A stretch of DNA of 57,411 nucleotides from Chloroflexota bacterium (lineage in GTDB: Bacteria; Chloroflexota; Dehalococcoidia; Lucifugimonadales; JADFKI01). Shown here in pieces: positions 17,726-26,872 of this stretch. A program made the position numbers and the translations under genes. The first letter of the stretch is position 1, and every line of letters begins with the position of its first letter. The stretch spans positions 41,599 through 99,009 of the forward strand of contig VXNZ01000024.1 in NCBI GenBank assembly GCA_009840355.1. Reading direction: 5' to 3'. The notes under the pieces were generated by a model, which worked only from the letters and a program-made list of their open reading frames with translations, ran no database searches and was not told the DNA's origin.

Positions 17726-18775
17726 CTACAGCAGCGCCTCGTTCAGCGTTACGCCGAAGCCGGGCGCGTCTGATGGCGAGATGTAGCCGTCGATTGGCGC
17801 CGGTTCGTTAATCCACAGGATGTCGCGCTCGGCTCGGATGTGGTCGGAGTGAAACTCGGCTAGGTCGGAGCACGCTGAACCCGATATGAGATGCAAGCCC
17901 CACACTTCGCCGCCCCTGTGTGGCGCGACGGGTATTCCGTGCTTCTCCGCAATCTCCACTATCCTCATTCCCTCCGTGATGCCGCCGCACCAGGTGATGT
18001 CCGGCTGCCACAAGTCCATCGCGCCCGCCTTTGCAATTGCGTCGAAGCCGTGCCGTGTGAACTCGTGCTCTCCGCCCGCAATCAGCGTCGGCTTCACATC
18101 GTGGATAAGCGCCGCCTGCCCTTCGAGGTCGTCCGGCGTCAATATGTCCTCGAACCAATACAGATTGTAATCCGCAAGCCGCTTTGCCATCTCCAGTGTT
18201 ACGTCGGCGTCCCAAGACATATACACATCGACCATAATCGTCGCTTCGTCTCCGAATACGCTGCGCGCGCGCTCAGCCGACCGCACCGCCGTGTCGTAGT
18301 CGTCATCGCTGCCCGTCCATCGGTGTCCGAACTTGTTCGCTGTGTACCCGATACTATGATATAGCTCGGCGTCTTCGCCGGTCGCGTATGCGCGAATTCG
18401 CCGCTTTGGCGCATCGCTCAGCAGGGCGCACACCGGAACATCGCGCGCCTTGCCAAGCAGGTCATACAGTGCGAGGTCTATGCCGGAGATAGCCATCACG
18501 CCCAAGCCCTTGCGTCCGTAGGGCAGCGATTCGATATACAGCATGTCGTATGTCGCCTGTATGTCCGCCACGCTCTCTATCTCGCGTCCGATAAGCAGGT
18601 CGCGCAGGTGCCCGTTGACGACTGCCACACCAGCCACGCCACCGCCGCCGTAGCCGTAGCCTGTAACGCCCGCATCCGTGTCCACGCGCACAACAATCTG
18701 CCAAAAGTGCGTCCGCCAAGACGGCGCAAGGTGCTGGTACTTGGGATAGATTGCATTGACTTCGGTGATTCTCAT
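17726..18775 (-). CDS. Enolase-superfamily enzyme, L-rhamnonate dehydratase-like, paralogue 2
   Basis: 349 residues. Metal ligands are Asp183 (VDVYMSWD), Glu209 (WFED) and Glu236 (GGEHE); Lys148, His286 (VAPHRGG) and Asp259 (QPD) supply the acid/base groups. The APHRGG and KFGH motifs resemble the rhamnonate dehydratase branch of the mandelate racemase group, which dehydrates six-carbon sugar acids; the exact substrate remains a guess. A GAGGGAG site precedes the ATG. It stands between convergent truD and divergent crotonase genes with no sugar transporter near. Confidence 0.85.
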   Translation of the reverse strand: MRITEVNAIYPKYQHLAPSWRTHFWQIVVRVDTDAGVTGYGYGGGGVAGVAVVNGHLRDLLIGREIESVADIQATYDMLYIESLPYGRKGLGVMAISGIDLALYDLLGKARDVPVCALLSDAPKRRIRAYATGEDAELYHSIGYTANKFGHRWTGSDDDYDTAVRSAERARSVFGDEATIMVDVYMSWDADVTLEMAKRLADYNLYWFEDILTPDDLEGQAALIHDVKPTLIAGGEHEFTRHGFDAIAKAGAMDLWQPDITWCGGITEGMRIVEIAEKHGIPVAPHRGGEVWGLHLISGSACSDLAEFHSDHIRAERDILWINEPAPIDGYISPSDAPGFGVTLNEALL

Positions 18776-18907
18776 GCGGCTCCCTCGCGCCCTAGTGGGA
18801 TGTATATCAGGATGTACAGGATTGCCAAATTAGATGGATAAGATGCCCGCCATGTTATCATAGGAATGTCTGATAGGAATCGGACAAGCACGATAGGGAG
18901 TTGGCGA

Positions 18908-19696
18908 ATGGCGCATGAACAAATCCTAACCGAGACCCGGGGGCGCGTCGGCATTATCACGCTGAACCGGCCGGATAGCCTAAACGCGTTCACCGGCGTG
19001 ATGCAGTCCGAAATACAGGCGCAAGTGCAGGCGTGGAATGCGGACGACACAATCGGCGCAATGGTGCTGACCGGCGCGGGCAGGGCGTTCTCCGCAGGTG
19101 CGGATGTCGGCGGCTTCGAGGACTTCGTGCGCGGCGAGGGCGATGCGCGTCCGGCGCCTTCAAGACCTACCGACATTAGCTGGGTCGATCTCGCGCGTGA
19201 TTCTAAGCCGATTGTTTGCGCGCTGAACGGCGTCGCCGTCGGGCTGGGCATAACGCTGCCGCTGTCGTGCGATGTGCGGCTGGCGGCGGAAGACGCGCGC
19301 ATATCTTTTCGATTCCTGCGCATTGGTTTGACGCCGGAATACGGCAGTACCCACTTCCTCGTGAATCTGGTCGGGCTTGGTCGCGCGCTGGAATATATGC
19401 TCACCGGCAAGTTCATCACCGCGCAGGAGGCGAAGGACGCCGGCTTCGTGAACCATGTCAGTCCTGCCGAAAATCTGCTCGCCGATGCAGTGGCGCTTGC
19501 GCAGGAAATCGCCGACAACCCGAACTGGCACTTGGCAAAAGTCAAGCGCCTCATCCACGAAAATTACATGGAAAAAGACCTGGCGCTGGTGCTCCGCCGC
19601 GAATCCGAGACGCTGCGAGAGGCGCGTTTCACGCCAGAGCACAAAGAGGCGCTGACCGCCTTCCGGGAACGCCGGCAGCCGAACTTCCACGGGTAG
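18908..19696 (+). CDS. Enoyl-CoA hydratase/isomerase family (crotonase) protein
   Basis: 262 residues from the ATG at 18908, selected because AGGGAG lies eight bases upstream (an in-frame ATG at 18866 lacks one). The crotonase oxyanion-hole segments FSAGADVGGF and NGVAVGLGITLPLSCD are present. Glu144 in GLTPEYGSTHFL corresponds to the second catalytic Glu, while the first is not conserved. This pattern is common in hydratases or isomerases of unspecified CoA esters. It probably takes part in fatty-acid or aromatic side-chain breakdown. No beta-oxidation partner is adjacent. Confidence 0.88.
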   Translation: MAHEQILTETRGRVGIITLNRPDSLNAFTGVMQSEIQAQVQAWNADDTIGAMVLTGAGRAFSAGADVGGFEDFVRGEGDARPAPSRPTDISWVDLARDSKPIVCALNGVAVGLGITLPLSCDVRLAAEDARISFRFLRIGLTPEYGSTHFLVNLVGLGRALEYMLTGKFITAQEAKDAGFVNHVSPAENLLADAVALAQEIADNPNWHLAKVKRLIHENYMEKDLALVLRRESETLREARFTPEHKEALTAFRERRQPNFHG

Positions 19697-19790
19697 GCGA
19701 CAATGTGGGATAAGGTGGGATTCACCCCCCCACAGTAACCTTAACTCATCAAGGTCAGCGGGGAAGGGAAACCGACTAGGCGGATTGATA

Positions 19791-20189
19791 GTGATAAACG
19801 GCGAGCGCAACTACTACGATGTTCTTGGCGTGCCGCCTGACGCGAGCCAAGCGGACATCAAGCGAGCATATCGCAGGTTGGCGAAGATGCACCATCCCGA
19901 TGTCAGCCGCGAACCCGGCGCCGTCACGCGCTTCAAGCAGGTTAACGAAGCGAACAGAACCCTATCCGACCCATCCCGTCGCGCCGAATACGACCGCCAA
20001 GCGCTGCTAGTGAACATGCACAAGCAGCACGAATCGCAAAAGCGCGAGCGTTTCGAGCAGTGGCGAAACTCGCAGTCAAATGGCTCCGGTCGTGGCGTGA
20101 GCAGATTAAGAAATCGCATACGGCGAAATGTCCGTTGGAGCGCGATCAACAGGATGAAAAATCGCCTGCGCTGCTTCCTACTGAAATAA
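19791..20189 (+). CDS. J-domain (DnaJ-like) protein
   Basis: 132 residues from a GTG at 19791 with AGGCGG seven bases before; a TTG two codons upstream is too close to that site. Residues 7-68 are a J domain (YYDVLGVPPDASQADIKRAY) with the essential HPD motif at 35-37, so it can stimulate the ATPase of an Hsp70. The C-terminal half is short, strongly basic and lacks the Gly/Phe, zinc-finger and CTD regions of DnaJ, suggesting a dedicated adaptor, perhaps binding nucleic acid or ribosomes. No dnaK is in the window. Confidence 0.88.
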   Translation: MINGERNYYDVLGVPPDASQADIKRAYRRLAKMHHPDVSREPGAVTRFKQVNEANRTLSDPSRRAEYDRQALLVNMHKQHESQKRERFEQWRNSQSNGSGRGVSRLRNRIRRNVRWSAINRMKNRLRCFLLK

Positions 20190-20238
20190 AGCGCTCGATA
20201 GTAAGGCGAAACTCTTGGTAGTCAGTACATTTACTTGT

Positions 20239-20273
20239 TCCTTCTCCCTCATGGGAAAGGCTTGCATGGGGGC
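20239..20273. repeat. Dispersed short palindrome, copy 3
   Basis: TCCTTCTCCCTCATGGGAAA with the tail GGCTTGCATGGGGGC fills the short gap between the J-protein gene and the next gene. It has the same core and tail design as copies 1, 2, 4 and 6. Confidence 0.5.
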
Positions 20274-20283
20274 AAATTAGCCC

Positions 20284-20991
20284 ATGCCCTCATCGCCCAC
20301 AATAGGCATACTATCTGCGGCGGACAAACATGCGCGCATGAGTGCCGCCGCAATTGAACGGTTAGGCGGCATCGCTTTTCGCCTTGACGCCGCCGATGGC
20401 GCATCCCCAACGCTCTCATTGTCCCTTGTTGACTCGCTCGTCTGCGCCGACGACTGCGGACAGGACGGCGACGCGATAACGCTTCTCCGTGCCGCGCTCG
20501 ACGACGATATGCCTACCTACGCGCTCGGCGGCGGCTTGCACCTGCTGAACACCGCATTCGGCGGCAAATCTGCCGTCCCCGTTTCCGACCACAGCGCCGA
20601 TAGCCCTGACAGAGATGGTAATGCTGGAGATAGTGATGATGCTGATACCGAAGCAGACACGGACGGCACGGAATCCGCATACCACCAAATCTACATCGCG
20701 CCGGGCAGCAGACTTGCCGCGGTTGTTGGCTCCGGCGGGTTCGTTCGCGTCAATAGCCGGCATGCTGTCGGACTTCGTGAGGCGCAGAAGTCGCCGCTGC
20801 TGTTGGCGTCCGCGTATTCGCTGGAAGACGGTGTCATCGAGGCACTGGAGAGCGCGCGGCATCGCTGGGTCATCGGCGTGCAGTTCCGCCCGGAGCGGCG
20901 CATGGAATTGCCGCCGCACTTCGACCGTCTATTTCAGTCGCTGCTAGAACGCGCCGTTGAGCGCGCGGATGGCGCTTACGACAGGGCGTAA
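20284..20991 (+). CDS. Class I glutamine amidotransferase-like (PuuD fold) pseudoenzyme
   Basis: 235 residues with the gamma-glutamyl-GABA hydrolase (peptidase C26) layout: an IGIL start, the nucleophile-elbow region, VNSRHAVGL and a final GVIEALE...WVIGVQFRPE. The elbow GICRG reads ALGGG, so the Cys is Gly82, and the WHPE histidine is Arg (FRPE). Two of three catalytic residues are thus lost while the fold signatures are kept. A low-complexity Asp/Ser/Gly-rich insertion occupies about residues 100-127. It may bind a gamma-glutamyl ligand or act as a scaffold. No strong ribosome binding site is visible before the ATG. Confidence 0.75.
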   Translation: MPSSPTIGILSAADKHARMSAAAIERLGGIAFRLDAADGASPTLSLSLVDSLVCADDCGQDGDAITLLRAALDDDMPTYALGGGLHLLNTAFGGKSAVPVSDHSADSPDRDGNAGDSDDADTEADTDGTESAYHQIYIAPGSRLAAVVGSGGFVRVNSRHAVGLREAQKSPLLLASAYSLEDGVIEALESARHRWVIGVQFRPERRMELPPHFDRLFQSLLERAVERADGAYDRA

Positions 20992-21105
20992 TCTCGTTTG
21001 TCTGTATGCGTTTTGCCCCATTTTATAACCCTTCCTAAAGGGGCGGAACTATGGTGCGTCGCCTCTGTATTAGGGCATAAATCTCACCGAAAATCTTGTG
21101 CTTCA

Positions 21106-21114
21106 TGATATAAT
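21106..21114 (+). promoter_or_regulatory. Extended -10 promoter candidate for gyrA
   Basis: TGATATAAT provides a perfect TATAAT hexamer with the extended-minus-10 TGn. No consensus -35 is found at 16-18 bp, as expected for extended -10 promoters. It would give a leader of roughly 155 nt before gyrA in the 20992-21273 gap, in which I see nothing else. Confidence 0.5.
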
Positions 21115-21273
21115 AAGTACAGATTTTTCAATTGGAATTCAGTTAGGCAATGTGCCAATTTCCACCACCTAACCGCTCATATTACCGCCTTAAATCGCTG
21201 CTGCTTTGGAACTATTTCCTCACGGCTTTCGGTCGTCCGCAGCCATCGCTGTCCCGAACCATAGGAGACCTTC

Positions 21274-23961
21274 ATGACTACACTGAAGACTGATTACGGT
21301 TTCATCAAGCCCACGCAGATAGAAGAGGAAATGCGCACTTCGTATCTCGACTACGCGATGAGCGTAATCGTGGCGCGCGCATTGCCGGATGTGCGCGACG
21401 GGCTGAAACCTGTGCAGCGGCGCATCCTGTACGCGATGGACGAACTCGGCATGAGGCCCACGCAGCCTTACAAGAAGAGCGCGCGGCTCGTGGGCGAGGT
21501 GTTGGGCAAATATCACCCCCACAACAACGATTCCGTCTATGAGGCGATGGTGCGGATGGCGCAGGATTTCACGATGCGCCTGCCGTTGGTGGACGGGCAG
21601 GGCAACTTCGGCAGCGTGGACAACGATCCGCCAGCCGCGATGCGATACACCGAGGCGAGGTTGCGCGCCGTCGCCGAAGAGATGCTGGTCAACATCGACG
21701 AGAACACCGTTGACTTCATCGACAACTTCGACGGCACTCTGCGCGAACCCGTTGTGCTGCCCTCGCGCCTGCCGAACCTGATGATTAACGGCGCATCGGG
21801 CATCGCCGTGGGTATGGCAACAAACATCCCGCCGCATAACCCGAACGAGATTTGCGACGCCATCGTGCATCTCATCGACCGCCCGAATGCCACCGCCGAA
21901 GACCTGATGAAGTTCGTGCAAGGACCGGACTTCCCCACAGGCGCGACCATCATGGGACGCGAGGGCATCCGCAACGCATACACGACCGGACGCGGGCAGA
22001 TTATCGTGCGGGCGAAGGCGGAAATCCAGCCTATGCGCCGCTCCAACCGCATGCAGATAATCGTCTCCGAGTTGCCGTATCAGGTGAACAAAGCCGCGCT
22101 GGTGGAGAAGATTGCCAGCCTGACGAAGGACAAGCGCTTGCAGGGCATATCCGAGGTGCGCGACGAATCGGATCGCGAGGGCATGCGCATCGTCATCGAA
22201 CTTCGCACCGGCACGCAGCCGATGGTAGTCCTGAACAACCTGTACAAGCTCACGCCGATGCAAAGTTCGTTCTCCGCGAACATGCTCGCGCTGGTCGAGG
22301 GCATGCCGCGCGTGATAACGCTGAAGACCGCGCTGCAATCGTTCATCGACTTCCGCCGCGAAGTCGTGCGAAGGCGCGCCGAGTTCCAGCTCGAAAAGGC
22401 GCGGCAGCGAGCGCATATTCTCGCCGGACTGCGAATCGCCGTCAGCAACTTAGACGAGGTTATCGCGCTGATACGCGGCGCAGCCGACACTCCCTCTGCC
22501 CGAGACGCCCTTATGACCCGCTTCGACCTCGACGAGCCGCAAGCGCAGGCAATTCTGGACATGCAGCTGCGACGCATATCCGCACTTGAACGCGAACGCC
22601 TTGAAGAAGAGTACGCGCAGATTCAGGAGACGATTCGCGGGCTGGAAGAGCTTCTTGGCGACGAGAAGAAGATTCTGCTCGAAATCAAAAAAGAGACCCG
22701 CTCGCTCAAGAAGAAGTTCGGCGAAGAGCGTAAGACGGACATCAGCCTAGACGCGCACGACATCAGCCGCGCCGAGCTCGAAGCACATGAACAGGTTGTC
22801 GTTACGCTGAGTCAGGGCGGCTACATCAAGCGCATTCCGGCGAACACCTACCGCAACCAGCATCGTGGCGGCAAGGGCGTCGTCAGCATGAATACGCGCG
22901 AAGACGACCCGGTGAAGCACCTGCTAGTCGCGGACACGCACGACACGTTACTGTTCTTCACGAACCGCGGTCGCGTGCTGAAACTCACCACATTCGAACT
23001 GCGACCAGACACATCGCGCAACACTCGTGGCGTGCCCGTGGTAAATGTTATTCAACTGGGCGCGGACGAAACCGTGAGCGCAGTAGTCGCCGTGGACAGC
23101 CTAGACCACGATGACACATTCCTTATGCTCGGCACGCGCAACGGCAAAATCAAGCGCATCGCGCTCAGTAGTATCGGCAACATTCGCCCGTCCGGACTCA
23201 TCATAATGAATATGAACTCCGGACCGCCCGACGAACTTGTCGGCGCATGTCTCGCAAAGATAGAAGACGACGTGGTGATGGTGTCCGAGCAGGGCATGTC
23301 TATACGCTTTCCTATTGAGGATGCGCCGCAAAGACAGCGCAACGCAGGTGGCGTCATAGGGATACGGCTGGAAAAAAAGGGCAGCAAAATCGGCAGGAGA
23401 ACGCTGACTCAAGACGACCGTGTAATCGGCATGTCCGTTATCTCCGATGGCAGCGACAGCCGTCTGCTTGTCATCAGCAAGAAGGGCTTCGGCAAGCTCA
23501 CTGCTGTGAGCAAGTACAGAAAGCAAGGCAGGGGCGGCAAGGGCTTAGTAACATTCGACATTCAGCCGCGCAAGACAGGTCCTGTTGCCGTTGCAGAGGT
23601 TGTGGACGACAGCAAGGAACTATACCTCGTATCGGAGCAGGCGCAAGTTCTGCGGACCAACCTGTCTGAAATCAAGACGACCATAGGCCGAAAGGCACAG
23701 GGCGTAACGATATTCAGGCTGGACAAGAGCGACTACGTAGCATCAATAGCGTGCGTAGGCGACCTAGCTGATAACGGCGCCAGTGCCACCCATAACGGCA
23801 AAGCGAATGCAGAAAGCGCCACCGAAACAACGGCAGAAAAGCCCGCATCCGCCACGAGAAAAGGCGCTGCCAAAGGCTTGGGCAACGGCGCCGCAAAGCA
23901 GGCGAAGCTGAAAAACCAGCAACTCTCACTAGACGATGTTGAGCAAGCTGACAACGAATAG
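21274..23961 (+). CDS. gyrA: DNA gyrase subunit A
   Basis: 895 residues. GyrA breaks and rejoins DNA during negative supercoiling; the catalytic Tyr125 lies in [12 protein letters not shown]. The N-terminal winged-helix and tower regions are followed by a coiled coil (about 430-490) and a C-terminal beta-pinwheel with GyrA-box-like motifs QHRGGKG and QGRGGKG, which favour gyrase over topoisomerase IV. The quinolone-pocket segment reads [12 protein letters not shown] instead of HPHGDSxVYDAM, giving Asp86 and Glu90 where E. coli has Ser83 and Asp87. The last 60 residues are an Ala/Lys-rich tail. AGGAGA precedes the ATG. gyrB is not present. Confidence 0.96.
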   Translation: MTTLKTDYGFIKPTQIEEEMRTSYLDYAMSVIVARALPDVRDGLKPVQRRILYAMDELGMRPTQPYKKSARLVGEVLGKYHPHNNDSVYEAMVRMAQDFTMRLPLVDGQGNFGSVDNDPPAAMRYTEARLRAVAEEMLVNIDENTVDFIDNFDGTLREPVVLPSRLPNLMINGASGIAVGMATNIPPHNPNEICDAIVHLIDRPNATAEDLMKFVQGPDFPTGATIMGREGIRNAYTTGRGQIIVRAKAEIQPMRRSNRMQIIVSELPYQVNKAALVEKIASLTKDKRLQGISEVRDESDREGMRIVIELRTGTQPMVVLNNLYKLTPMQSSFSANMLALVEGMPRVITLKTALQSFIDFRREVVRRRAEFQLEKARQRAHILAGLRIAVSNLDEVIALIRGAADTPSARDALMTRFDLDEPQAQAILDMQLRRISALERERLEEEYAQIQETIRGLEELLGDEKKILLEIKKETRSLKKKFGEERKTDISLDAHDISRAELEAHEQVVVTLSQGGYIKRIPANTYRNQHRGGKGVVSMNTREDDPVKHLLVADTHDTLLFFTNRGRVLKLTTFELRPDTSRNTRGVPVVNVIQLGADETVSAVVAVDSLDHDDTFLMLGTRNGKIKRIALSSIGNIRPSGLIIMNMNSGPPDELVGACLAKIEDDVVMVSEQGMSIRFPIEDAPQRQRNAGGVIGIRLEKKGSKIGRRTLTQDDRVIGMSVISDGSDSRLLVISKKGFGKLTAVSKYRKQGRGGKGLVTFDIQPRKTGPVAVAEVVDDSKELYLVSEQAQVLRTNLSEIKTTIGRKAQGVTIFRLDKSDYVASIACVGDLADNGASATHNGKANAESATETTAEKPASATRKGAAKGLGNGAAKQAKLKNQQLSLDDVEQADNE

Positions 23962-23989
23962 CGACAAGGCGCTGAAATAACGGCGCAAA

Positions 23990-24026
23990 GCAGCCCCCTT
24001 CGCAATCGCTGAAGGGGGCTGCTTTT
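23990..24026. terminator. Strong intrinsic terminator after gyrA
   Basis: A perfect 12-bp GC-rich stem, GCAGCCCCCTTC with GAAGGGGGCTGC, closes a 9-nt loop and is followed by TTTT, 28 nt after the gyrA stop. It separates gyrA from the convergent ricT-like/holB genes. Confidence 0.9.
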
Positions 24027-24096
24027 GTGGCATCGAATTAGACCCGTATGTCTCTATTCGCGGTGCAAGCTAGGTTGCGGGCAGTACGAACGCCAC

Positions 24097-24309
24097 TCAC
24101 TCCGATTCTACCTTACGTACCACCCGGTCAAGCTCCCCACGCAAGTCCGAGTGCAGTGCCTGGTCCGGCGCAATAGCAACCACAGCTTCTCGCTCGCCAT
24201 CCCAAGTCTCCACGACAACGCGCTCTCCGGCCACGAGTTTTAGTTCGCCGGCATCAAAAAACTGCACTTTGTCAGACGGCTTGAATTGCACGCCGGTGAG
24301 TTTGGGCAT
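24097..24309 (-). CDS. Stand-alone N-terminal RicT/YaaT (PSP1) domain
   Basis: 70 residues beginning MPKLTGVQFKPSDKVQFFDA and ending DRVVRKVESE, matching the first quarter of RicT (PSP1-family proteins). The KVxxFDxGxLxLxxGxRVVVET pattern and the PVVRK-like end are recognisable. Full RicT is about 270 residues and its conserved PSP1 C-terminal domain with the Cys-rich cluster sites is absent; only 135 bp separate this gene from gyrA, so no fragment remains. The neighbouring holB is the same neighbour as in Bacillus (holB-ricT), supporting orthology. GGAGA before the ATG at 24309 supports expression. It could be a natural short form or a truncated relic. Confidence 0.7.
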   Translation of the reverse strand: MPKLTGVQFKPSDKVQFFDAGELKLVAGERVVVETWDGEREAVVAIAPDQALHSDLRGELDRVVRKVESE

Positions 24310-24385
24310 AGTCGGGTCTCCGGTTGGGTGGAGTTGGGACGGCATTTGTGTTCTGCTCTGTAAAAGTATAGGCGATTTACCGGCG

Positions 24386-25549
24386 CTATTTGCCGGCTTG
24401 CGCCACGGGCAACCGCCCTTCCAATTCAGGCATGCGCAGCATCATGCCTTCGATGCACAGGCGTGCGTTGACATTGCTTTCCAGCATTGCGGTGGTCTCT
24501 TGTACGGCGCGGATGGCGGTTACTATTTGCCGCGAAGCGCACGCTGACGCCGCTGCCTTCAAGGTGGCTAACCGCGATAGGTTCAGTACGAGGTCTTCGT
24601 TGCCTTCGTTCACAACTAGCACATCGCGCCACCAGCCTAGCCAGAGCTGCACCTCGTCATAAACCGCGTCGCGACTACGGCCGAAGGACAGCGCCATATG
24701 CTCTGCATACTTGAACTTGTCCGCCAAATCACTGTTCAATGCCGCTTCGATTTCGTCCAATCGTTCACTCCGTTTGGTCAGCACCTGTGGATCTGCCGCC
24801 GCCTGCAACGCCCAGCCTAATCTTCCGGCGGAGAGTCGCGCAATCTCGGTCGTGTCCTCAGGCGGCAGGTTGAAGCGGCGGTCGAGTTCGCTTTGCACTT
24901 TGGCTATCGGCAGCGGGCGCAATTGCAGCACTTGGCAGCGCGACAGGATTGTCGGCAGTATGCCGCCGACTTGCGGCACTGCGTTCAGCATCGCAGCTAT
25001 CCGGTCTTGCTCGCGCCCGGCGTCGTAGGCGACCGCCCCTGCCGATTCGTCCGCCGTGTTTTCTCGCACCTCGGCGGCGAGCAGCACGAATATCACATCG
25101 TCCGGCGGCTCTTCCAGCATCTTCAGCAGCGCGTTCGCCGCTTCCTGCGTGAAATTGTCCGCATCTTCGATGATGAACACGCGTCGTCGTCCCTCGTATG
25201 GCTTCAGCATCGCCTCGCGCTGCAACTCGCGTATCTGATCGACGCTAATTGCCGTGCGCCGTGTTCCGCCATCCTGTGAAATCACGCGCACATCGGCGTG
25301 CAAAGCGTCCGTGATACGACGGCACTGTCGGCATTCTCCACAGGGCTTGCTGTCGGCGTCGTTCGCCGTGCAATTCACCAGCCGCGCAATGTCCATCGCC
25401 AGCGTCATCTTGCCAACATGCGCCGGACCCGCCAGCAGCCAAGCATGCGCAAACCGCCCGTCCCGCGCACTGCGGGCAAGCGTATCCACCGCCTTCTCAT
25501 GCCCAACCGTCCGCCAATCTGTCGTCGTTATAGTCGATGAAGTAGTCAT
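24386..25549 (-). CDS. holB: DNA polymerase III delta-prime subunit
   Basis: 387 residues with the clamp-loader AAA+ fold. The Walker A region is GPAHVGKMTLA. The four-Cys zinc module is C(x10)CGECRQC. The Walker B-like segment is VFIIEDADNFTQEAANALLKMLEEPP, followed by LSRCQVLQL (sensor 1/SRC motif). Delta-prime is the stator of the DNA polymerase III clamp loader. About 20 residues of insertion (about 160-185, Ala/Glu-rich) interrupt the region after Walker B. The gene lies 76 nt upstream of the RicT-like gene on the same strand, an ancestral Gram-positive-type order. Confidence 0.92.
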   Translation of the reverse strand: MTTSSTITTTDWRTVGHEKAVDTLARSARDGRFAHAWLLAGPAHVGKMTLAMDIARLVNCTANDADSKPCGECRQCRRITDALHADVRVISQDGGTRRTAISVDQIRELQREAMLKPYEGRRRVFIIEDADNFTQEAANALLKMLEEPPDDVIFVLLAAEVRENTADESAGAVAYDAGREQDRIAAMLNAVPQVGGILPTILSRCQVLQLRPLPIAKVQSELDRRFNLPPEDTTEIARLSAGRLGWALQAAADPQVLTKRSERLDEIEAALNSDLADKFKYAEHMALSFGRSRDAVYDEVQLWLGWWRDVLVVNEGNEDLVLNLSRLATLKAAASACASRQIVTAIRAVQETTAMLESNVNARLCIEGMMLRMPELEGRLPVAQAGK

Positions 25550-25654
25550 ACGTTCATGCTAACAGGATAAACAGGATAGGCAATATGTATCGCAGCGACA
25601 GACAGACTGAAATATTGAAATACCGACTTGTCACGGACGCCCCGCTCGTTCATG

Positions 25655-25660
25655 TATAAT
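25655..25660 (+). promoter_or_regulatory. TATAAT box before htpX
   Basis: A perfect TATAAT lies 33 nt before the htpX ATG. A TTGTCA at 25628-25633 could be the -35 but the 21-bp spacing is long, so the pairing is doubtful. The box is suitably placed for a short leader with AGGAGG. Confidence 0.4.
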
Positions 25661-25692
25661 GGAATCAGGTTCCCCCCTAGGAGGATATTTCA

Positions 25693-26616
25693 ATGAGACA
25701 AAGAAACTACGGACGAGACTTTGAACTGACCTTCCGCATGGGCTTCACGCTGCTGCTGCTCGCGCTTGTGTATGTGTTCTTTCTTGGACTGCTGATGTTC
25801 GCCGGCATTCCGTGGGAGTTCGTGCTGATACTGGCAATCGGTATGGCGTTCTTCCAGTACTTTATGTCCGACAAGCTCGTGCTTGCGACAACCGGCGCGA
25901 AAGAGGTTAGCGCAGAGGAAGAGCCACGCCTGCATGCCACAGTTGAGCGGCTGGCGGCGATCGCGGACATTCCGAAGCCTAAGAAGATCGCGGTTATGGA
26001 GACGCATGTACCCAACGCATTCGCCACCGGACGTAACCCGAAGAACGCCGTCATCGCAGTAACGCGCGGGCTGATGTCGCGGCTCAACGAGCGCGAACTA
26101 GAAGCGGTGCTCGGACACGAACTGGCGCATGTGAAGAACCGTGATGTTATGGTGCTCACCTGGGCGAGCATCATCGTGATAGCGGCGGGCTTCCTATTGC
26201 AGATGCTATTCTGGATAAGCCTGTTCGGTGGATTAGGCGGCGGTGGCGGCGATCGACGCGATGCCGGTCAGTTTTTCGTCGTGATTATAGCGGTCTATAT
26301 TGGTACCATCATAGTGTACTTCGTCAGCCAGATGCTTATAATGACGCTGTCGCGTTACCGCGAATACGCGGCGGACAGAGGCGGCGCGGAGATAACCGGC
26401 GCGCCGCTGCAATTGGCGTCCGCATTGCAGAAGATAAGCAACGACATGTACCGCATACCGGAGAAGGACCTGCGGCAGGTTGAGCATGCCAGCGCGTTCT
26501 TCATCGTACCTGCGCTGAAGGGCAATACCATCGCCACGCTGTTCTCCAGCCACCCGCCGGTCGAAGATCGCATCGAACGGCTGCAGAATATGCAGCGCAA
26601 CATAGAACGCGTGTAG
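25693..26616 (+). CDS. htpX: HtpX membrane zinc metalloprotease (M48B)
   Basis: 307 residues. HtpX degrades damaged membrane proteins. Two N-terminal membrane helices (about 16-36 and 41-58) precede the catalytic motif HELAHVKNRD (His142, Glu143, His146), and two further helices lie at about 153-175 and 195-220. The third zinc ligand Glu is in YREYAADRGGA. AGGAGG precedes the ATG. The neighbours pspAB, pspAA and pspA show that it belongs to the PspA-type envelope-stress system found in Chloroflexota, Actinobacteria and haloarchaea. Confidence 0.95.
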   Translation: MRQRNYGRDFELTFRMGFTLLLLALVYVFFLGLLMFAGIPWEFVLILAIGMAFFQYFMSDKLVLATTGAKEVSAEEEPRLHATVERLAAIADIPKPKKIAVMETHVPNAFATGRNPKNAVIAVTRGLMSRLNERELEAVLGHELAHVKNRDVMVLTWASIIVIAAGFLLQMLFWISLFGGLGGGGGDRRDAGQFFVVIIAVYIGTIIVYFVSQMLIMTLSRYREYAADRGGAEITGAPLQLASALQKISNDMYRIPEKDLRQVEHASAFFIVPALKGNTIATLFSSHPPVEDRIERLQNMQRNIERV

Positions 26617-26760
26617 GGTAGCGTTTCCATTAAGGTGGTTTGAATCAAAAACCCGTTTGTCCTGAGCTTGTCGAAGGACGAGAACTCGGGACGCGTGGTT
26701 CGACAAGCTCACCACGAACGATAGTAGAACACCCTTGAACACCTAGAAGGAAACGCTATC
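26617..26760. mobile_element. 144-bp MITE-like element with inverted ends
   Basis: It starts one base after the htpX stop with GGTAGCGTTTCC and ends with GGAAACGCTATC. The similarity of the ends extends inward for about 26 bp (AGGTGGTTTGAA against TTGAACACCT). A second inner inverted repeat, TGAGCTTGTCGAA (26663-26675) and TTCGACAAGCTCA (26699-26711), forms a cruciform. No coding capacity. The size and nested inverted repeats fit a non-autonomous element or a REP cluster, between htpX and pspAB. Confidence 0.7.
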
Positions 26761-26762
26761 GT

Positions 26763-26870
26763 ATGGATATGGACTGGCTTGCCCTCCACACATCCACTCC
26801 GTACAAGCGCATTCACAAGCTGCGGATGATGCAGCGCGTCTTGGAGCGCAAAGGCGAGGAAAGGGCGTAG
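26763..26870 (+). CDS. Possible 35-residue leader peptide before pspAB
   Basis: ATG at 26763 opens a 35-codon frame (MDMDWLALHTSTPYKRIHKL, then a basic helix) that stops two bases before the pspAB start. AAGGA lies about ten bases upstream. The stop region supplies the GAGGAAAGG ribosome binding site of pspAB, so translation could be coupled. I recognise no family; it may be fortuitous. Confidence 0.35.
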   Translation: MDMDWLALHTSTPYKRIHKLRMMQRVLERKGEERA

Positions 26871-26872
26871 CA

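Noticed and set aside
21220-22416. 398-codon open frame opposite gyrA
   Set aside because: It lies entirely antisense to the conserved gyrA frame; in GC-rich DNA the complementary frame of a real gene often stays open. The translation is low-complexity His/Arg/Val-rich and matches no family.
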